This document shows positions 51,889 through 60,534 of a DNA stretch of 64,000 bases, in pieces. The stretch is from Arthrobacter sp. TPD3018 (GTDB taxonomy: Bacteria; Pseudomonadota; Alphaproteobacteria; Sphingomonadales; Sphingomonadaceae). How positions within the stretch are numbered: position 1 is the stretch's first letter; every line of letters begins with the position of its first letter. The stretch spans positions 372,001 to 436,000 of the forward strand of contig QDFQ01000001.1 in assembly GCA_003075315.1 (NCBI GenBank), given 5' to 3'. The translations under genes were made by a program, and so were the position numbers. The notes under the pieces were generated by a model. The model ran no database searches and was not told the DNA's origin. It saw nothing but the letters and a program-made list of their open reading frames with translations.

Positions 51889-52787
51889 GGCAGCACCCAG
51901 CGGTCGACGACCAATGCGCCGAACACCACGAAGAGGTAGAGGATCGAATAGCTGAACAATCGCTTTTCGGGCTTCATCGTATCGTCGGGCTGCGTCGTGC
52001 GCGTCGCGACGATCAGCGCGAGGGCGGCGAACACCAGCGTCGTGACGGTGGCGACCACGCCGTAGATCGCGCCGGTCAGGCCGAGCGGCCAGGGCAGCAG
52101 CGCAGCGAGCGCCATCGGGATCGTGTACAGGCCGATCTGGCGACGCGTCGTGCGCTCGCCGGCGACGACGGGCAGCATCGGCACGCCGGCATTGGCGTAA
52201 TCGGTCTTCACGAACAGCGCGAGCGCCCAGAAATGCGGCGGCGTCCACAGGAAGACGAGTCCGAACAGCAGCACCGGCAGCAACGCGACATGCCCCGTCG
52301 CCGCCGCCCAGCCGATCAGCGGCGGAAAGGCGCCCGCCGCGCCGCCGATCACGATATTCTGCGGCGTCCGGCGCTTCAGCCAGACGGTGTAGATCAGCAC
52401 GTAGAACAGGATCGAGACGGTCAGGATCGCCGCGGCGGCCAGATTGACTGCGAAATACATCAGGATGACCGAGAAGGCGGCAAGGCCGACGCCGAAGTGC
52501 AGCGCCGACTGGCGGTCCATCCGGCCATCGGGCAACGGCCGCTTCTGCGTGCGGCGCATCTTGGCGTCGAGATCCGCTTCATACCATTGGTTGAGCGCCC
52601 CCGCCGCGCCCGCGCCCAGTGCGATGCACAGGATGGCGGTGAAGCCGATCACCGGATGCACGCTGACCGGTGCCGCCAGCATGCCGCACAGGCCGGTAAA
52701 CACCACGAGCGTCATCACGCGCGGCTTGGTGAGCGCGAGGAAATCGCGCCAGTCGGCTGGCGGCAAAAGGGGCGTCGCGGCGGTCAT
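51885..52787 (-). CDS. ctaB: Haem o synthase (protoheme IX farnesyltransferase)
   Basis: A 300-residue UbiA-type prenyltransferase that farnesylates haem b for aa3/bo3 oxidases. [23 protein letters not shown] is the start of the core. The first aspartate-rich site is [21 protein letters not shown] and the second region is [31 protein letters not shown]. About nine helices are present. It is the first gene of the oxidase assembly set, divergent from the haem-oxygenase-like gene. Confidence 0.96.
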   Translation of the reverse strand: MTAATPLLPPADWRDFLALTKPRVMTLVVFTGLCGMLAAPVSVHPVIGFTAILCIALGAGAAGALNQWYEADLDAKMRRTQKRPLPDGRMDRQSALHFGVGLAAFSVILMYFAVNLAAAAILTVSILFYVLIYTVWLKRRTPQNIVIGGAAGAFPPLIGWAAATGHVALLPVLLFGLVFLWTPPHFWALALFVKTDYANAGVPMLPVVAGERTTRRQIGLYTIPMALAALLPWPLGLTGAIYGVVATVTTLVFAALALIVATRTTQPDDTMKPEKRLFSYSILYLFVVFGALVVDRWVLP

Positions 52788-52965
52788 GATCGGGCCGGCT
52801 ATACGCGGCCGAGGGCGCGGGGGAAAGGGCGGCGCGATGCCGGCAACCTATCGTGTTGATCCACGTCAACCGACTCGGGACAGGCGGGAACGATCGCCGA
52901 AACAGGCGGTTAGCCAGCCCTATCAGGCCGCCCGTACGGCGGCACAGGTTCGAGGGGATGAAGCA

Positions 52966-53859
52966 GTGGCAACCCGTATCATCGACGCCGGTATTCCGGC
53001 GTCGCAATTCCTGACCGACAGTTTTCAGCGTGGCCTCGCCCATTGGAACCGCGAGCGGCTGGAGCCGGGCTTCCCCACCGCCGACTGGCAGCGCACGCTG
53101 GACCGCGACGTGCGGATGCAGCGGCTGGAAGGCGGCTTCCTGGAGGAATTGCGCGCGGAGGTGGCCGACGAGGCCGCCGCGGCACCGACCGATGTCGAGG
53201 GCTTCATCGCGTGGTTCGAGGAGCTGAAGGCGACCGGCCCGGGTCAGCACGACGCACTGTTTCCGTGGCTGGCGGAGGAAGCGAACCTCGACCAGTTGCG
53301 CTGGTTCTTCGAACAGGAAGCGGCGGGCGAGGCGGGGTTCGACGACCTCGTCGCCATGACCCAGGTCAAGCTGCCGACGTTGCCCAAGCTGGAGCTGGCG
53401 CGCAATTATTGGGATGAGATGGGCCGCGGCAATGCCAAGGGCATGCACGGCCCGATGCTCGATGCCTTGGTCGAAACGCTGGCGGTGAACCCGGTGATCG
53501 AGAACACCTTGTGGCAGAGCCTGGCGCTGGCCAATGCGATGACCGCGATGGCGACCAACCGCCGCTATGCATGGCAGTCGGTGGGCGCGCTGGGCGTGAT
53601 CGAGCTGACCGCGCCGGATCGGTCTGCGGCGACCGCCAAGGGGCTGCGACGACTGGGCTTCTCCGACAAGGAGCGCCGCTATTTCGACCTGCACGCGGTG
53701 CTCGACATCAAGCACAGCGAGGATTGGAACCGCGAGGCGATCCGCCCGGCGGTCGAGGAAGACCCACGCCGCGCGACGGCGATGGCGGAAGGCGCGCTGA
53801 TCCGGCTGAAGTGCGGCGAACGGTGTTTCGAGGCATATCGCGCCGTGTTGATGGGGTAA
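52966..53859 (+). CDS. Iron-containing redox enzyme family protein (haem-oxygenase-like fold)
   Basis: A 297-residue (from GTG 52966) helical protein resembling the haem-oxygenase-like di-iron group. Conserved-looking pieces are ALFPWLAEEANLDQLRWFFEQEAAGEAGFDDLVAM, ELARNYWDEMGRGNAKGMHGPM and HAVLDIKHSEDWNREAI, where Glu and His residues could hold two irons. GAGGGG lies nine bases before the GTG; an ATG at 52837 would add 43 polar residues. It is divergent from ctaB. Relatives include desaturase-like and N-oxygenase-like enzymes, so no reaction is assigned. Confidence 0.78.
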   Translation: MATRIIDAGIPASQFLTDSFQRGLAHWNRERLEPGFPTADWQRTLDRDVRMQRLEGGFLEELRAEVADEAAAAPTDVEGFIAWFEELKATGPGQHDALFPWLAEEANLDQLRWFFEQEAAGEAGFDDLVAMTQVKLPTLPKLELARNYWDEMGRGNAKGMHGPMLDALVETLAVNPVIENTLWQSLALANAMTAMATNRRYAWQSVGALGVIELTAPDRSAATAKGLRRLGFSDKERRYFDLHAVLDIKHSEDWNREAIRPAVEEDPRRATAMAEGALIRLKCGERCFEAYRAVLMG

Positions 53860-53865
53860 TCCCCT

Positions 53866-53896
53866 CCGTCACCCCGGATCAAGTCCAAGGTGACGG
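53866..53896. repeat. Hairpin (half of the GTCACTCC-type repeat) between convergent genes
   Basis: CCGTCACC pairs with GGTGACGG around an inner GGA/TCC stem. It starts seven bases after the redox-protein stop and lies before the end of the convergent DUF1489 gene. It may mark both transcript ends. Confidence 0.6.
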
Positions 53897-53919
53897 GATG
53901 GGCTTGGCGGAGCCGCGCC

Positions 53920-54321
53920 TCAGATCAGCGCGAGTTCCGCAAGCCGGCCCACCAGCGCGGGCGGCATCAGCGACAGGCCGTCCGTGTCGCCGCCGAGATC
54001 GGGCGGCGCATCCGCCGCTTCCAGATAGCGCCAGCCCTGATGCGCGCGCTTGGGCCGGGCCTGCACCAGCACCAAGGCCGGGTCGATATGGATCGCGACG
54101 CGGCCACCCTCCGCCTCGCCGAAGCCAAGGATCGGCGAGCGCGCGACGAGCTGATGCTTGATGATCCAGAACAGCGACCCCTGGCCGCCTACCTCTTCGT
54201 GCCGCTTGGGCAGATAGCGCGTGGTCAGGAACACCGGCCCGTCCGCGGCGCGCTGCGTCAGGCGTTCGGCGAGATGATCGACGCTCGTCGCGCCGAAGGC
54301 CACTTTGGTGAGATGCAGCAT
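53920..54321 (-). CDS. DUF1489 family protein
   Basis: A 133-residue cytoplasmic protein. MLHLTKVAFGATSVDHLAERL, FLTTRYLPKRHEEV, GSLFWIIKHQLVARSPILGFG and RPKRAHQGWRYLEAADAPPDL match the alphaproteobacterial DUF1489 family of unknown function. The start at MLHLTK is taken as family-like; an ATG 25 codons upstream would cover a His/Pro-rich extension. It follows mgtE on the same strand after a dispersed repeat. Confidence 0.88.
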   Translation of the reverse strand: MLHLTKVAFGATSVDHLAERLTQRAADGPVFLTTRYLPKRHEEVGGQGSLFWIIKHQLVARSPILGFGEAEGGRVAIHIDPALVLVQARPKRAHQGWRYLEAADAPPDLGGDTDGLSLMPPALVGRLAELALI

Positions 54322-54398
54322 GGCTGCGCGATGTGGGTGGGGGGTGTGGTGGCCGCAAGGCTCATCCGGCGTCAGATCTAGCCTTAGGCAACCCAACC

Positions 54399-54479
54399 GT
54401 CATCCCAGCGAAGGCTGGGATCTCCGTGCGTTAGCGCGCGACAAGAGCCGCTTGAGACCCCAGCCTGCACTGGGGTGAC
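54399..54479. repeat. Dispersed inverted repeat pair (GTCATCCCAGC type), copy 2
   Basis: Arms GTCATCCCAGCGAAGGCTGG and CAGCCTGCACTGGGGTGAC. It lies between the ends of mgtE and the start of the DUF1489 gene and is nearly identical in its arms to 60411-60491. Confidence 0.8.
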
Positions 54480-54502
54480 GGTTTGGGGCAGATGCTGCGT
54501 GG

Positions 54503-55906
54503 TTACCCGCCCAGACCCCACAGCGACGCGAGGCCCAGGAACGAAAAGAACCCCATCACGTCGGTCGCGGTCGTCACGAACACGGCAGACGACACCGCCG
54601 GATCGACATTGGCCTTGTCGAGCGCGACCGGCACGATGACGCCGACCAGCCCTGCGACGATCGAATTGATGACCATCGCGACCGCGAAGACGATCGACAG
54701 CTGCAGATTGCCGAGGATCACGAAGCTGCCGACCGCGCCGACCAGGCCGAGCGCGCCGCCGTTGCACAAAGCGATCTGGAATTCGCGCGTCAGCATGCGC
54801 AGCGTGTTCGAGCTGGTCAGCTGGTTGGTCGCGAGCGCGCGGACGACGACGGCGAGCGTCTGCGTACCGGCATTTCCTCCCAGCGCCGACACGATCGGCA
54901 TCAGCGCTGCAAGCAGTGCGAAGCGGGCGATCTCGCCCTGGAACAGGCCGACGACCGACGCCGACAGCATCGTCGCGCCCAGATTCACCACCAGCCAGGC
55001 AATACGCGTGCGCACGGTGAAGCGGATCGGTTCGTTGATGTCGCCTTCGCCCGCACCGGACAGGCGGAGGGCGTCCTCGCCCGCTTCCTGCTGGATGATG
55101 TGGACGATATCGTCGACGGTGATCATGCCAACGAGCCGGTCGGACGCATCGACCACCGCGGCGCTGATCAGCGCGTATTTCTGGAAGCGGAGCGCGACCT
55201 CTTCCTGGTCCATGTCGACCGGGATCAGCGTCTGTTCGCGCTTCATCACGTCGCCGATCGCGATGCTGCGCGGCGTGCGCAGGATCCACGATAGCTGGCA
55301 CGTGCCGACCGGGTGGTGGCCGGCATCGACGACGAAGATCTCCCAGAAGTCGGTGGTCAGTTCTTCGTGGTGGCGCAGGAAGTCGATGACATCGCCGACG
55401 GTCCAGTGATCGGGCACCGCGATCAGCTCGCGCTGCATCAGGCGGCCGGCGGTTTCCTCCGGGTAGGACAGCGCCTCTTCGATCGCGGCACGATCGTCGG
55501 GGTCGAGCGCGCGCAGCACGGCGCGCTGGTCGGCTTCCTCCAGATCCTCGATGATCGCGACCGCGTCGTCGGTATCGAGCTCGCTCGCGATGTCGGCGAC
55601 CTCGGTCGGGGTCAGCGCGTCGATCAGGTCCTCGCGGACGTAATCGTTCATCTCGGCGAAGACGTCGCCGTCGAGCAATTCCTTCAGCGCGCGGGCGAGG
55701 CCGGCGCGATCCTCATGCGGCGTCAGTTCGAACAGGTCGGCGATGTCGGCCGGGTGCAGCGGCTCGACGAGCGCGCGCGCTTCCTCGTCGTCGCCCGCGC
55801 GCACCGCATCCAGCACCGCATCGACGAATTCGGGACGCAGGCGATCGTCCTCGTCCAGCTCGTCCTGTTCGGGGGCCAGCATCTCGGGAAGCTCGGTATC
55901 GCTCAT
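54503..55906 (-). CDS. mgtE: Magnesium transporter MgtE
   Basis: A 467-residue Mg2+ channel/transporter. The N-terminal MgtE domain (LVEPLHPADIADLFELTPHEDRAGL) is followed by two CBS domains (VGDVIDFLRHHEEL; LVGMITVDDIVHII) and a connecting helix. Five C-terminal helices include MPIVSALGGNAGTQTLAVVVRAL, where the selectivity residues lie, and VPVALDKANVDPAVSSAVFVTTATD. Cytoplasmic Mg2+ binding to the N and CBS domains is known to gate the family. GGAGG precedes the ATG; a longer frame is unlikely. Confidence 0.96.
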   Translation of the reverse strand: MSDTELPEMLAPEQDELDEDDRLRPEFVDAVLDAVRAGDDEEARALVEPLHPADIADLFELTPHEDRAGLARALKELLDGDVFAEMNDYVREDLIDALTPTEVADIASELDTDDAVAIIEDLEEADQRAVLRALDPDDRAAIEEALSYPEETAGRLMQRELIAVPDHWTVGDVIDFLRHHEELTTDFWEIFVVDAGHHPVGTCQLSWILRTPRSIAIGDVMKREQTLIPVDMDQEEVALRFQKYALISAAVVDASDRLVGMITVDDIVHIIQQEAGEDALRLSGAGEGDINEPIRFTVRTRIAWLVVNLGATMLSASVVGLFQGEIARFALLAALMPIVSALGGNAGTQTLAVVVRALATNQLTSSNTLRMLTREFQIALCNGGALGLVGAVGSFVILGNLQLSIVFAVAMVINSIVAGLVGVIVPVALDKANVDPAVSSAVFVTTATDVMGFFSFLGLASLWGLGG

Positions 55907-56049
55907 CGCTGCCTCCGTCCGTGCTGCAATCGTGTCGTGGTGCAATCGGGGGCGTCTACCGCGCTGCGGCACGATTGGCCACCCTTCGGGGGTTTGCCCT
56001 TCGGCCGAAGCGACACTACCTGCTGCGGCAACACCATAAAGGACAACAC

Positions 56050-56520
56050 ATGGCCGATACCTTCACCACGCTGACGCTGACGCTCGACACCGGGTCCGAA
56101 CAGGGCGACGTCACGATCAAGCTGCGCCCCGACCTGGCGCCGAACCACGTCGCGCGCATCGGCGAGCTGGCGAACGAAGGCTTCTACAACGGCGTGCCCT
56201 TCCACCGCGTGATCCCGGGCTTCATGGCGCAGGGCGGTGACGGTGGCCGTGGCGACGGCACCGGCGGGTCGTCGAAGCCCAATCTGAAGCAGGAATTCAA
56301 CAAGGAACCGCACGTGCGCGGCGTCTGCTCGATGGCGCGGACCAGCGATCCCAATTCGGCGAACAGCCAGTTCTTCATCTGCTTCGACGACGCGCGCTTC
56401 CTCGACAACCAGTATACCGTCTGGGGCGAAGTGACCGACGGCATGGACCTGATCGATAAGCTGCCGAAGGGCGAGCCGCCCCGCAATCCGGGCAAGATCG
56501 TCAGCGCCAAGGCGGAATGA
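56050..56520 (+). CDS. ppiB: Peptidyl-prolyl cis-trans isomerase (cyclophilin type)
   Basis: A 156-residue cyclophilin without signal peptide, so cytoplasmic. VPFHRVIPGFMAQGGD, the FHRVI/QGGD active-site block, SMARTSDPNSANSQFFICFDD and FLDNQYTVWGEVTDGMDLID are all canonical. The gene is divergent from mgtE (143 bases between starts) and convergent with a pilin gene (85 bases). General protein folding role. Confidence 0.95.
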   Translation: MADTFTTLTLTLDTGSEQGDVTIKLRPDLAPNHVARIGELANEGFYNGVPFHRVIPGFMAQGGDGGRGDGTGGSSKPNLKQEFNKEPHVRGVCSMARTSDPNSANSQFFICFDDARFLDNQYTVWGEVTDGMDLIDKLPKGEPPRNPGKIVSAKAE

Positions 56521-56605
56521 CGCGAAACGGGCGCCGCTCCTGTCGTGGAACGGCGCCCGAATCCGGGTGACAAGTCTATCGAAGCCGGACTTGGCGGCGT
56601 AATCC

Positions 56606-56770
56606 TTACCTGGCCGACATGTTCGACGAGACGTTGTTGAACGTTGTCGTCAGCTTGGTGCCCAGGCCCTTCATCGCCGCGATCGCCGCCACTGCGATGA
56701 GCGCTGCGATCAGACCGTATTCGATGGCCGTCGCGCCGCGACTATTCTTAATGATCTTACGGAGTTGCAT
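56606..56770 (-). CDS. Flp/Fap-family type IVb pilin
   Basis: A 54-residue prepilin found by reading the minus strand. MQLRKIIKNSRGATAIEYGL is followed by a hydrophobic helix (IAALIAVAAIAAMKGLG) and a short tail ending NMSAR. The RGATAIEYGL block is the Flp pilin processing and assembly signature, with cleavage expected at Gly12. GGGAGAAT precedes the ATG. No tad assembly genes are nearby, so this is an orphan pilin that would depend on a system elsewhere. Confidence 0.93.
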   Translation of the reverse strand: MQLRKIIKNSRGATAIEYGLIAALIAVAAIAAMKGLGTKLTTTFNNVSSNMSAR

Positions 56771-56877
56771 CACATATTCTCCCTGCCTTGTTTTGACGGG
56801 GAAAGAATTAGCCGATCAGCATTACCAAAAGCCTAATTATGTCCATAATGGGCAAAACTAGGTCTAAGCTGCTGTTT

Positions 56878-57765
56878 TCACACGTCGCCCAACGTCCGAA
56901 TCAGCCAGTCGTGGAACAGCCGCACCGGACGCTGTTGCAGCGCGCGTGGGCGGCAGACGAACCAATAGCTGTACGGGCTCTCCACCACGATATCGAACAG
57001 GCGCACCAGCCGCGGGTCGCGGGCGTCCTGGAAATGGCTTTCGTGCATGAAGGCGACGCCGATGCCCTGCGCCGCGGCCTCCAGCATCAAGGCCCCCGAA
57101 TCGAAATAGTCGATCGCCAGCGGTTCGATCGTGGGGTCGATGCCCGCGGCGTCGCGCCATGCGGTGAAATTGTCGGGCATCTCGCGATGGATCAGCGCGG
57201 TCAGGCCGCTCAACTGTTCGGGCCGGGTGACCGGGTCGGGCCCTTCCAGCAGCGTGCGGGCGCCGATGACATAGACCGAATTGCGATCGAGCCGCTTGGC
57301 GTACAGCGTCGGATCGATCTCGCGCGACAGGGCGATCACCGCATCCAGCCCTTCGCCCAGCCGCGCGATGCCGTGGCCAGCGGTGTCGATATCGAGATGC
57401 AGTTCCGGATGCGCCGCGCGCAACTCGCCCAGTCGCGGGAACAGCCGCTGCGAGGCGAACAGCGGCAGGATGCCGAGGCGCAGGCGCAGCACGTCGCTAT
57501 GCCCCATCATCTCTTCGATCGTATCCGACAGGCTGTCGAGCATCGGCGCGATCTGGCCGAGCAGGCGGTCGCCGTCCGCATTCAGCACCATCGCCTGGTG
57601 GCGGCGTTCGAACAGCGGGCGCCCGATGAAGCGCTCCAGGCTCTGCACGCGGCGACTGAGCGCGGGGGCGGACAGCGCCAGTTCGGTGGCGGCAGCCTTC
57701 ACCGACCCCAGTCGGGCGACTTGCACGAACGCCTCGATGGCGCCGAGCGGCGGCAATCTGCGCAT
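56878..57765 (-). CDS. LysR family transcriptional regulator
   Basis: A 295-residue LysR-type regulator. The N-terminal helix-turn-helix is in LPPLGAIEAFVQVARLGSVKAAATELALSAPALSRRVQSLE, followed by FIGRPLFERRHQAMVLNADG and the effector-binding domain (LRLGILPLFASQRLFPRLGEL). The layout is like GcvA-type members. It is divergent from the structured RNA candidate and the CDC48-type gene, either of which might be its target. The effector is unknown. Confidence 0.93.
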   Translation of the reverse strand: MRRLPPLGAIEAFVQVARLGSVKAAATELALSAPALSRRVQSLERFIGRPLFERRHQAMVLNADGDRLLGQIAPMLDSLSDTIEEMMGHSDVLRLRLGILPLFASQRLFPRLGELRAAHPELHLDIDTAGHGIARLGEGLDAVIALSREIDPTLYAKRLDRNSVYVIGARTLLEGPDPVTRPEQLSGLTALIHREMPDNFTAWRDAAGIDPTIEPLAIDYFDSGALMLEAAAQGIGVAFMHESHFQDARDPRLVRLFDIVVESPYSYWFVCRPRALQQRPVRLFHDWLIRTLGDV

Positions 57766-57848
57766 CGCGGTCCTTCCTCGCCCCAGTGTCGCGTTAACGA
57801 ATGCAGATTGTGCAATCGTATCGAATCTTTTCGCACTTGCAACATAAA

Positions 57849-57932
57849 GCTGCGGAGGGGAAAGAGGACGGGCCTTTCAGGCATCCTCTCCTAAAAACTT
57901 TCCCGGGCTGGCGTTTCGCCGGCCCTTTTTTT
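57849..57932 (+). ncRNA. Candidate structured small RNA or 5' leader ahead of the CDC48-type gene
   Basis: No gene on the plus strand precedes it, yet a highly structured segment ends in an intrinsic terminator. GGGAAAG (57858-57864) can pair with CTTTCCC (57898-57904), enclosing GAGGA/TCCTC with an inner GCCT-TTC-AGGC hairpin, and a loop with CTCTCCTAAAAA. CATAAA at 57843-57848 could be a -10 element. It may be an independent small RNA or an attenuated leader for the ATPase gene 155 bases on. The pairing is seen; transcription is inference. Confidence 0.5.
57905..57932 (+). terminator. Intrinsic terminator upstream of the CDC48-type gene
   Basis: GGGCTGGCG and CGCCGGCCC form a 9-bp stem (one G-T pair) with a TTT loop, followed by seven T. 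It points along the plus strand although the nearest plus-strand gene upstream ends 1.4 kb before. Confidence 0.85.
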
Positions 57933-58087
57933 GTGCGTTTTCGGTGAGGCATGCGCGCAGGCACGCCGCCGTTGCGGGCTGCACCCGTTGATCCGCGTGA
58001 GCGCGTTTTCCGGCGCTTGACCCTCGTACCATCGGAACCGCCTTCCTATCTCGCGCGCTTCGAACGCACCCTTCAGGACGAGAGTGG

Positions 58088-60379
58088 ATGGCCGACAGCG
58101 ATACCCCGACCCGCAAGATCCAGGTGGCGAACAGCCGTCCGGAGGATTCCGGCCGCGGCCTCGCGCACCTGCCGCGCAGCCTGATGGCCGCGCTGGGCGT
58201 GGGCGAGGGCGACGTGATCGAGATCGTCGGCAAGCAATCGACCCCCGCGCGCGCCGTCGGGCCGTACCCCGAGGACGAGGGGATCGAGATCCTGCGCATC
58301 GACGGCCTGCAACGCGCCAATGCCGGCGTCGGCGCGGGCGATTTCGTCGAGGTGCGCAAAGTGGAATCGAAGCCGGCAACGCGGGTCGTCTTCGCGCCCG
58401 CACAGGCCAACCTCCGCTTGCAGGGCCAGCCCCAGGCGCTGAAGCGCACCTTCTTCGGGCGCCCGCTGTGCCAGGGCGACGTCGTCGCGACCGCGGGTCA
58501 CCAGCGGGTCGGCAACATGCCGCCGGGCATCCAGCAGTTCATGAACGCGCCGGCCTATGCGTTGCAGGAAATCCGCCTGTCGGTCGTGTCGGCGAGCCCC
58601 AAGGGCATCGTCCACATCGACGAAAATACCGAGGTGGAGCTGCGTCCCGAATATGAAGAGCCGACGCAGCGCCGCGCCGATGTGACCTATGACGATATCG
58701 GCGGCATGGCGCAGACGATCGACCAGTTGCGCGAGATGGTCGAGCTGCCGCTGCGCTACCCCGAGCTGTTCCAGCGGCTCGGCGTCGATCCGCCCAAGGG
58801 CCTGCTGCTCTATGGTCCGCCGGGCACCGGCAAGACGCGCCTTGCGCGCGCCGTGGCGAACGAGAGCGACGCGTCGTTCTTCCTGATCAACGGCCCCGAG
58901 ATCATGGGGTCGGCCTATGGCGAGTCCGAGGGCCGGCTGCGCGAGATTTTCGAGGAAGCGGCGAAGAGCGCGCCGTCGATCGTCTTCATCGACGAGATCG
59001 ATTCGATCGCCCCCAAGCGCGGCAGCGTGCAGGGCGAGGCGGAGAAGCGCGTCGTCGCGCAGCTGCTGACGCTGATGGACGGGTTGGAGGCGCGCGCGAA
59101 CCTGGTCGTAATCGCCGCCACCAACCGGCCCGAGGCGATCGATGAGGCGCTACGCCGACCGGGCCGCTTCGACCGCGAGATCGTCGTCGGCGTGCCCGAC
59201 GAGCGCGGCCGCCGCGAAATCCTGGGCATCCATACCCGCGGCATGCCACTTGGCGACAAGGTCGACCTCGTCGAGCTTGCGCGCACCACCTATGGCTTCG
59301 TCGGCGCCGACCTGGCCGCGCTGACCCGCGAGGCGGCGATCGAGGCGGTGCGGCGGATTATGCCCAAGCTGAACCTCGAAGAGCGGACGATCCCTGCCGA
59401 AGTGCTCGACGACCTGTCGGTGACGCGCGAGGATTTCCTCGAGGCGTTGAAGCGCGTCCAGCCGAGCGCGATGCGCGAGGTGATGGTCGAGGCGCCGCGC
59501 GTGCGCTGGGACGATGTCGGTGGCCTCGATGCCGCGCAGAACCGGCTGAAGGAAGGCGTCGAACTGCCGCTGAAAGACCCGGATGCGTTCCGGCGGCTGG
59601 GTATCCGGCCCGCGAAGGGCTTCCTGCTCTACGGCCCGCCGGGCACCGGCAAGACCTTGCTGGCGAAGGCGGTGGCGCGCGAGGCGGAGGCGAATTTCAT
59701 CGCCACCAAATCGAGCGACCTGCTGTCGAAATGGTATGGCGAGAGCGAGCAGCAGATCACCCGCCTGTTCCAGCGGGCGCGGCAGGTGGCGCCGTGCGTG
59801 ATCTTCATCGACGAGCTCGACAGTCTCGTGCCCGCGCGCGGTGGCGGCCTCGGCGAGCCGCAGGTGACCGAGCGCGTGGTCAACACGATCCTTGCCGAAA
59901 TGGACGGGCTGGAGGAGCTGCAATCGGTCGTCGTCATCGGCGCGACCAACCGCCCGAACCTGATCGATCCCGCACTGCTGCGGCCGGGCCGCTTCGACGA
60001 GCTGGTCTATGTCGGCGTCCCCAATCAGGAGGGGCGCCGCCGTATCCTGGGTATTCAGACCCAGAAGATGCCGCTGGCCGACGACGTCGATCTCGACGCC
60101 ATTGCGCGCCAGACCGACCGGTTCACAGGCGCCGATCTCGAAGACGTGGTGCGCCGCGCCGGCCTGGTCGCGCTGCGGCGATCGTTGCAGTCGACCGCGG
60201 TGACGATGGCGGACTTCGAAGCGGCGCTGACCGAATCGCGGGCGAGCGTGACGCCCGAGATGGAGAAGGATTACGAGAAGATCGCGTCGCAGCTGAAGCA
60301 GGACGCGGCGGCGATCCAGCCGATCGGCTTCATCTCTCCGGGGCAATTGCGCGGACGCGGACCCAAGGGCGCGGACTGA
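58088..60379 (+). CDS. CDC48/p97-type AAA ATPase
   Basis: A 763-residue double AAA+ protein with the full CDC48 layout. The N-domain (RKIQVANSRPEDSGRGLAHLPRSLM) has a double-psi barrel. D1 has Walker A GPPGTGKTRLA near 242, Walker B VFIDEIDSIAPKRG near 299 and GRFDREIVVGVPDERGR. D2 has GPPGTGKTLLAKAVARE near 515, the pore-region KSSDLLSKWYGESE, VIFIDELDSLVPARG and GRFDELVYVGVPNQEGRR. It is like archaeal VAT/eukaryotic p97, which unfold proteins. Bacterial copies are sporadic. No adaptor gene lies beside it. Confidence 0.95.
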   Translation: MADSDTPTRKIQVANSRPEDSGRGLAHLPRSLMAALGVGEGDVIEIVGKQSTPARAVGPYPEDEGIEILRIDGLQRANAGVGAGDFVEVRKVESKPATRVVFAPAQANLRLQGQPQALKRTFFGRPLCQGDVVATAGHQRVGNMPPGIQQFMNAPAYALQEIRLSVVSASPKGIVHIDENTEVELRPEYEEPTQRRADVTYDDIGGMAQTIDQLREMVELPLRYPELFQRLGVDPPKGLLLYGPPGTGKTRLARAVANESDASFFLINGPEIMGSAYGESEGRLREIFEEAAKSAPSIVFIDEIDSIAPKRGSVQGEAEKRVVAQLLTLMDGLEARANLVVIAATNRPEAIDEALRRPGRFDREIVVGVPDERGRREILGIHTRGMPLGDKVDLVELARTTYGFVGADLAALTREAAIEAVRRIMPKLNLEERTIPAEVLDDLSVTREDFLEALKRVQPSAMREVMVEAPRVRWDDVGGLDAAQNRLKEGVELPLKDPDAFRRLGIRPAKGFLLYGPPGTGKTLLAKAVAREAEANFIATKSSDLLSKWYGESEQQITRLFQRARQVAPCVIFIDELDSLVPARGGGLGEPQVTERVVNTILAEMDGLEELQSVVVIGATNRPNLIDPALLRPGRFDELVYVGVPNQEGRRRILGIQTQKMPLADDVDLDAIARQTDRFTGADLEDVVRRAGLVALRRSLQSTAVTMADFEAALTESRASVTPEMEKDYEKIASQLKQDAAAIQPIGFISPGQLRGRGPKGAD

Positions 60380-60410
60380 GCCTGAATTGACCCGTACGCC
60401 AGAACCAGCC

Positions 60411-60491
60411 GTCATCCCAGCGAAGGCTGGGATCTCGCGGTTCTGGCGTTCGGCGAAAGCCGCAAGAGACCCCAGCCTGCGCTGGGGTGAC
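60411..60491. repeat. Dispersed inverted repeat pair (GTCATCCCAGC type), copy 3
   Basis: Arms GTCATCCCAGCGAAGGCTGG and CAGCCTGCGCTGGGGTGAC, between the convergent CDC48-type and MFS genes, where it may end both transcripts. It closely matches 54399-54479. Confidence 0.8.
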
Positions 60492-60534
60492 GTTTGAGGC
60501 GATGATACGCGAGGTGATCCCCTGCCGGGGAGAA

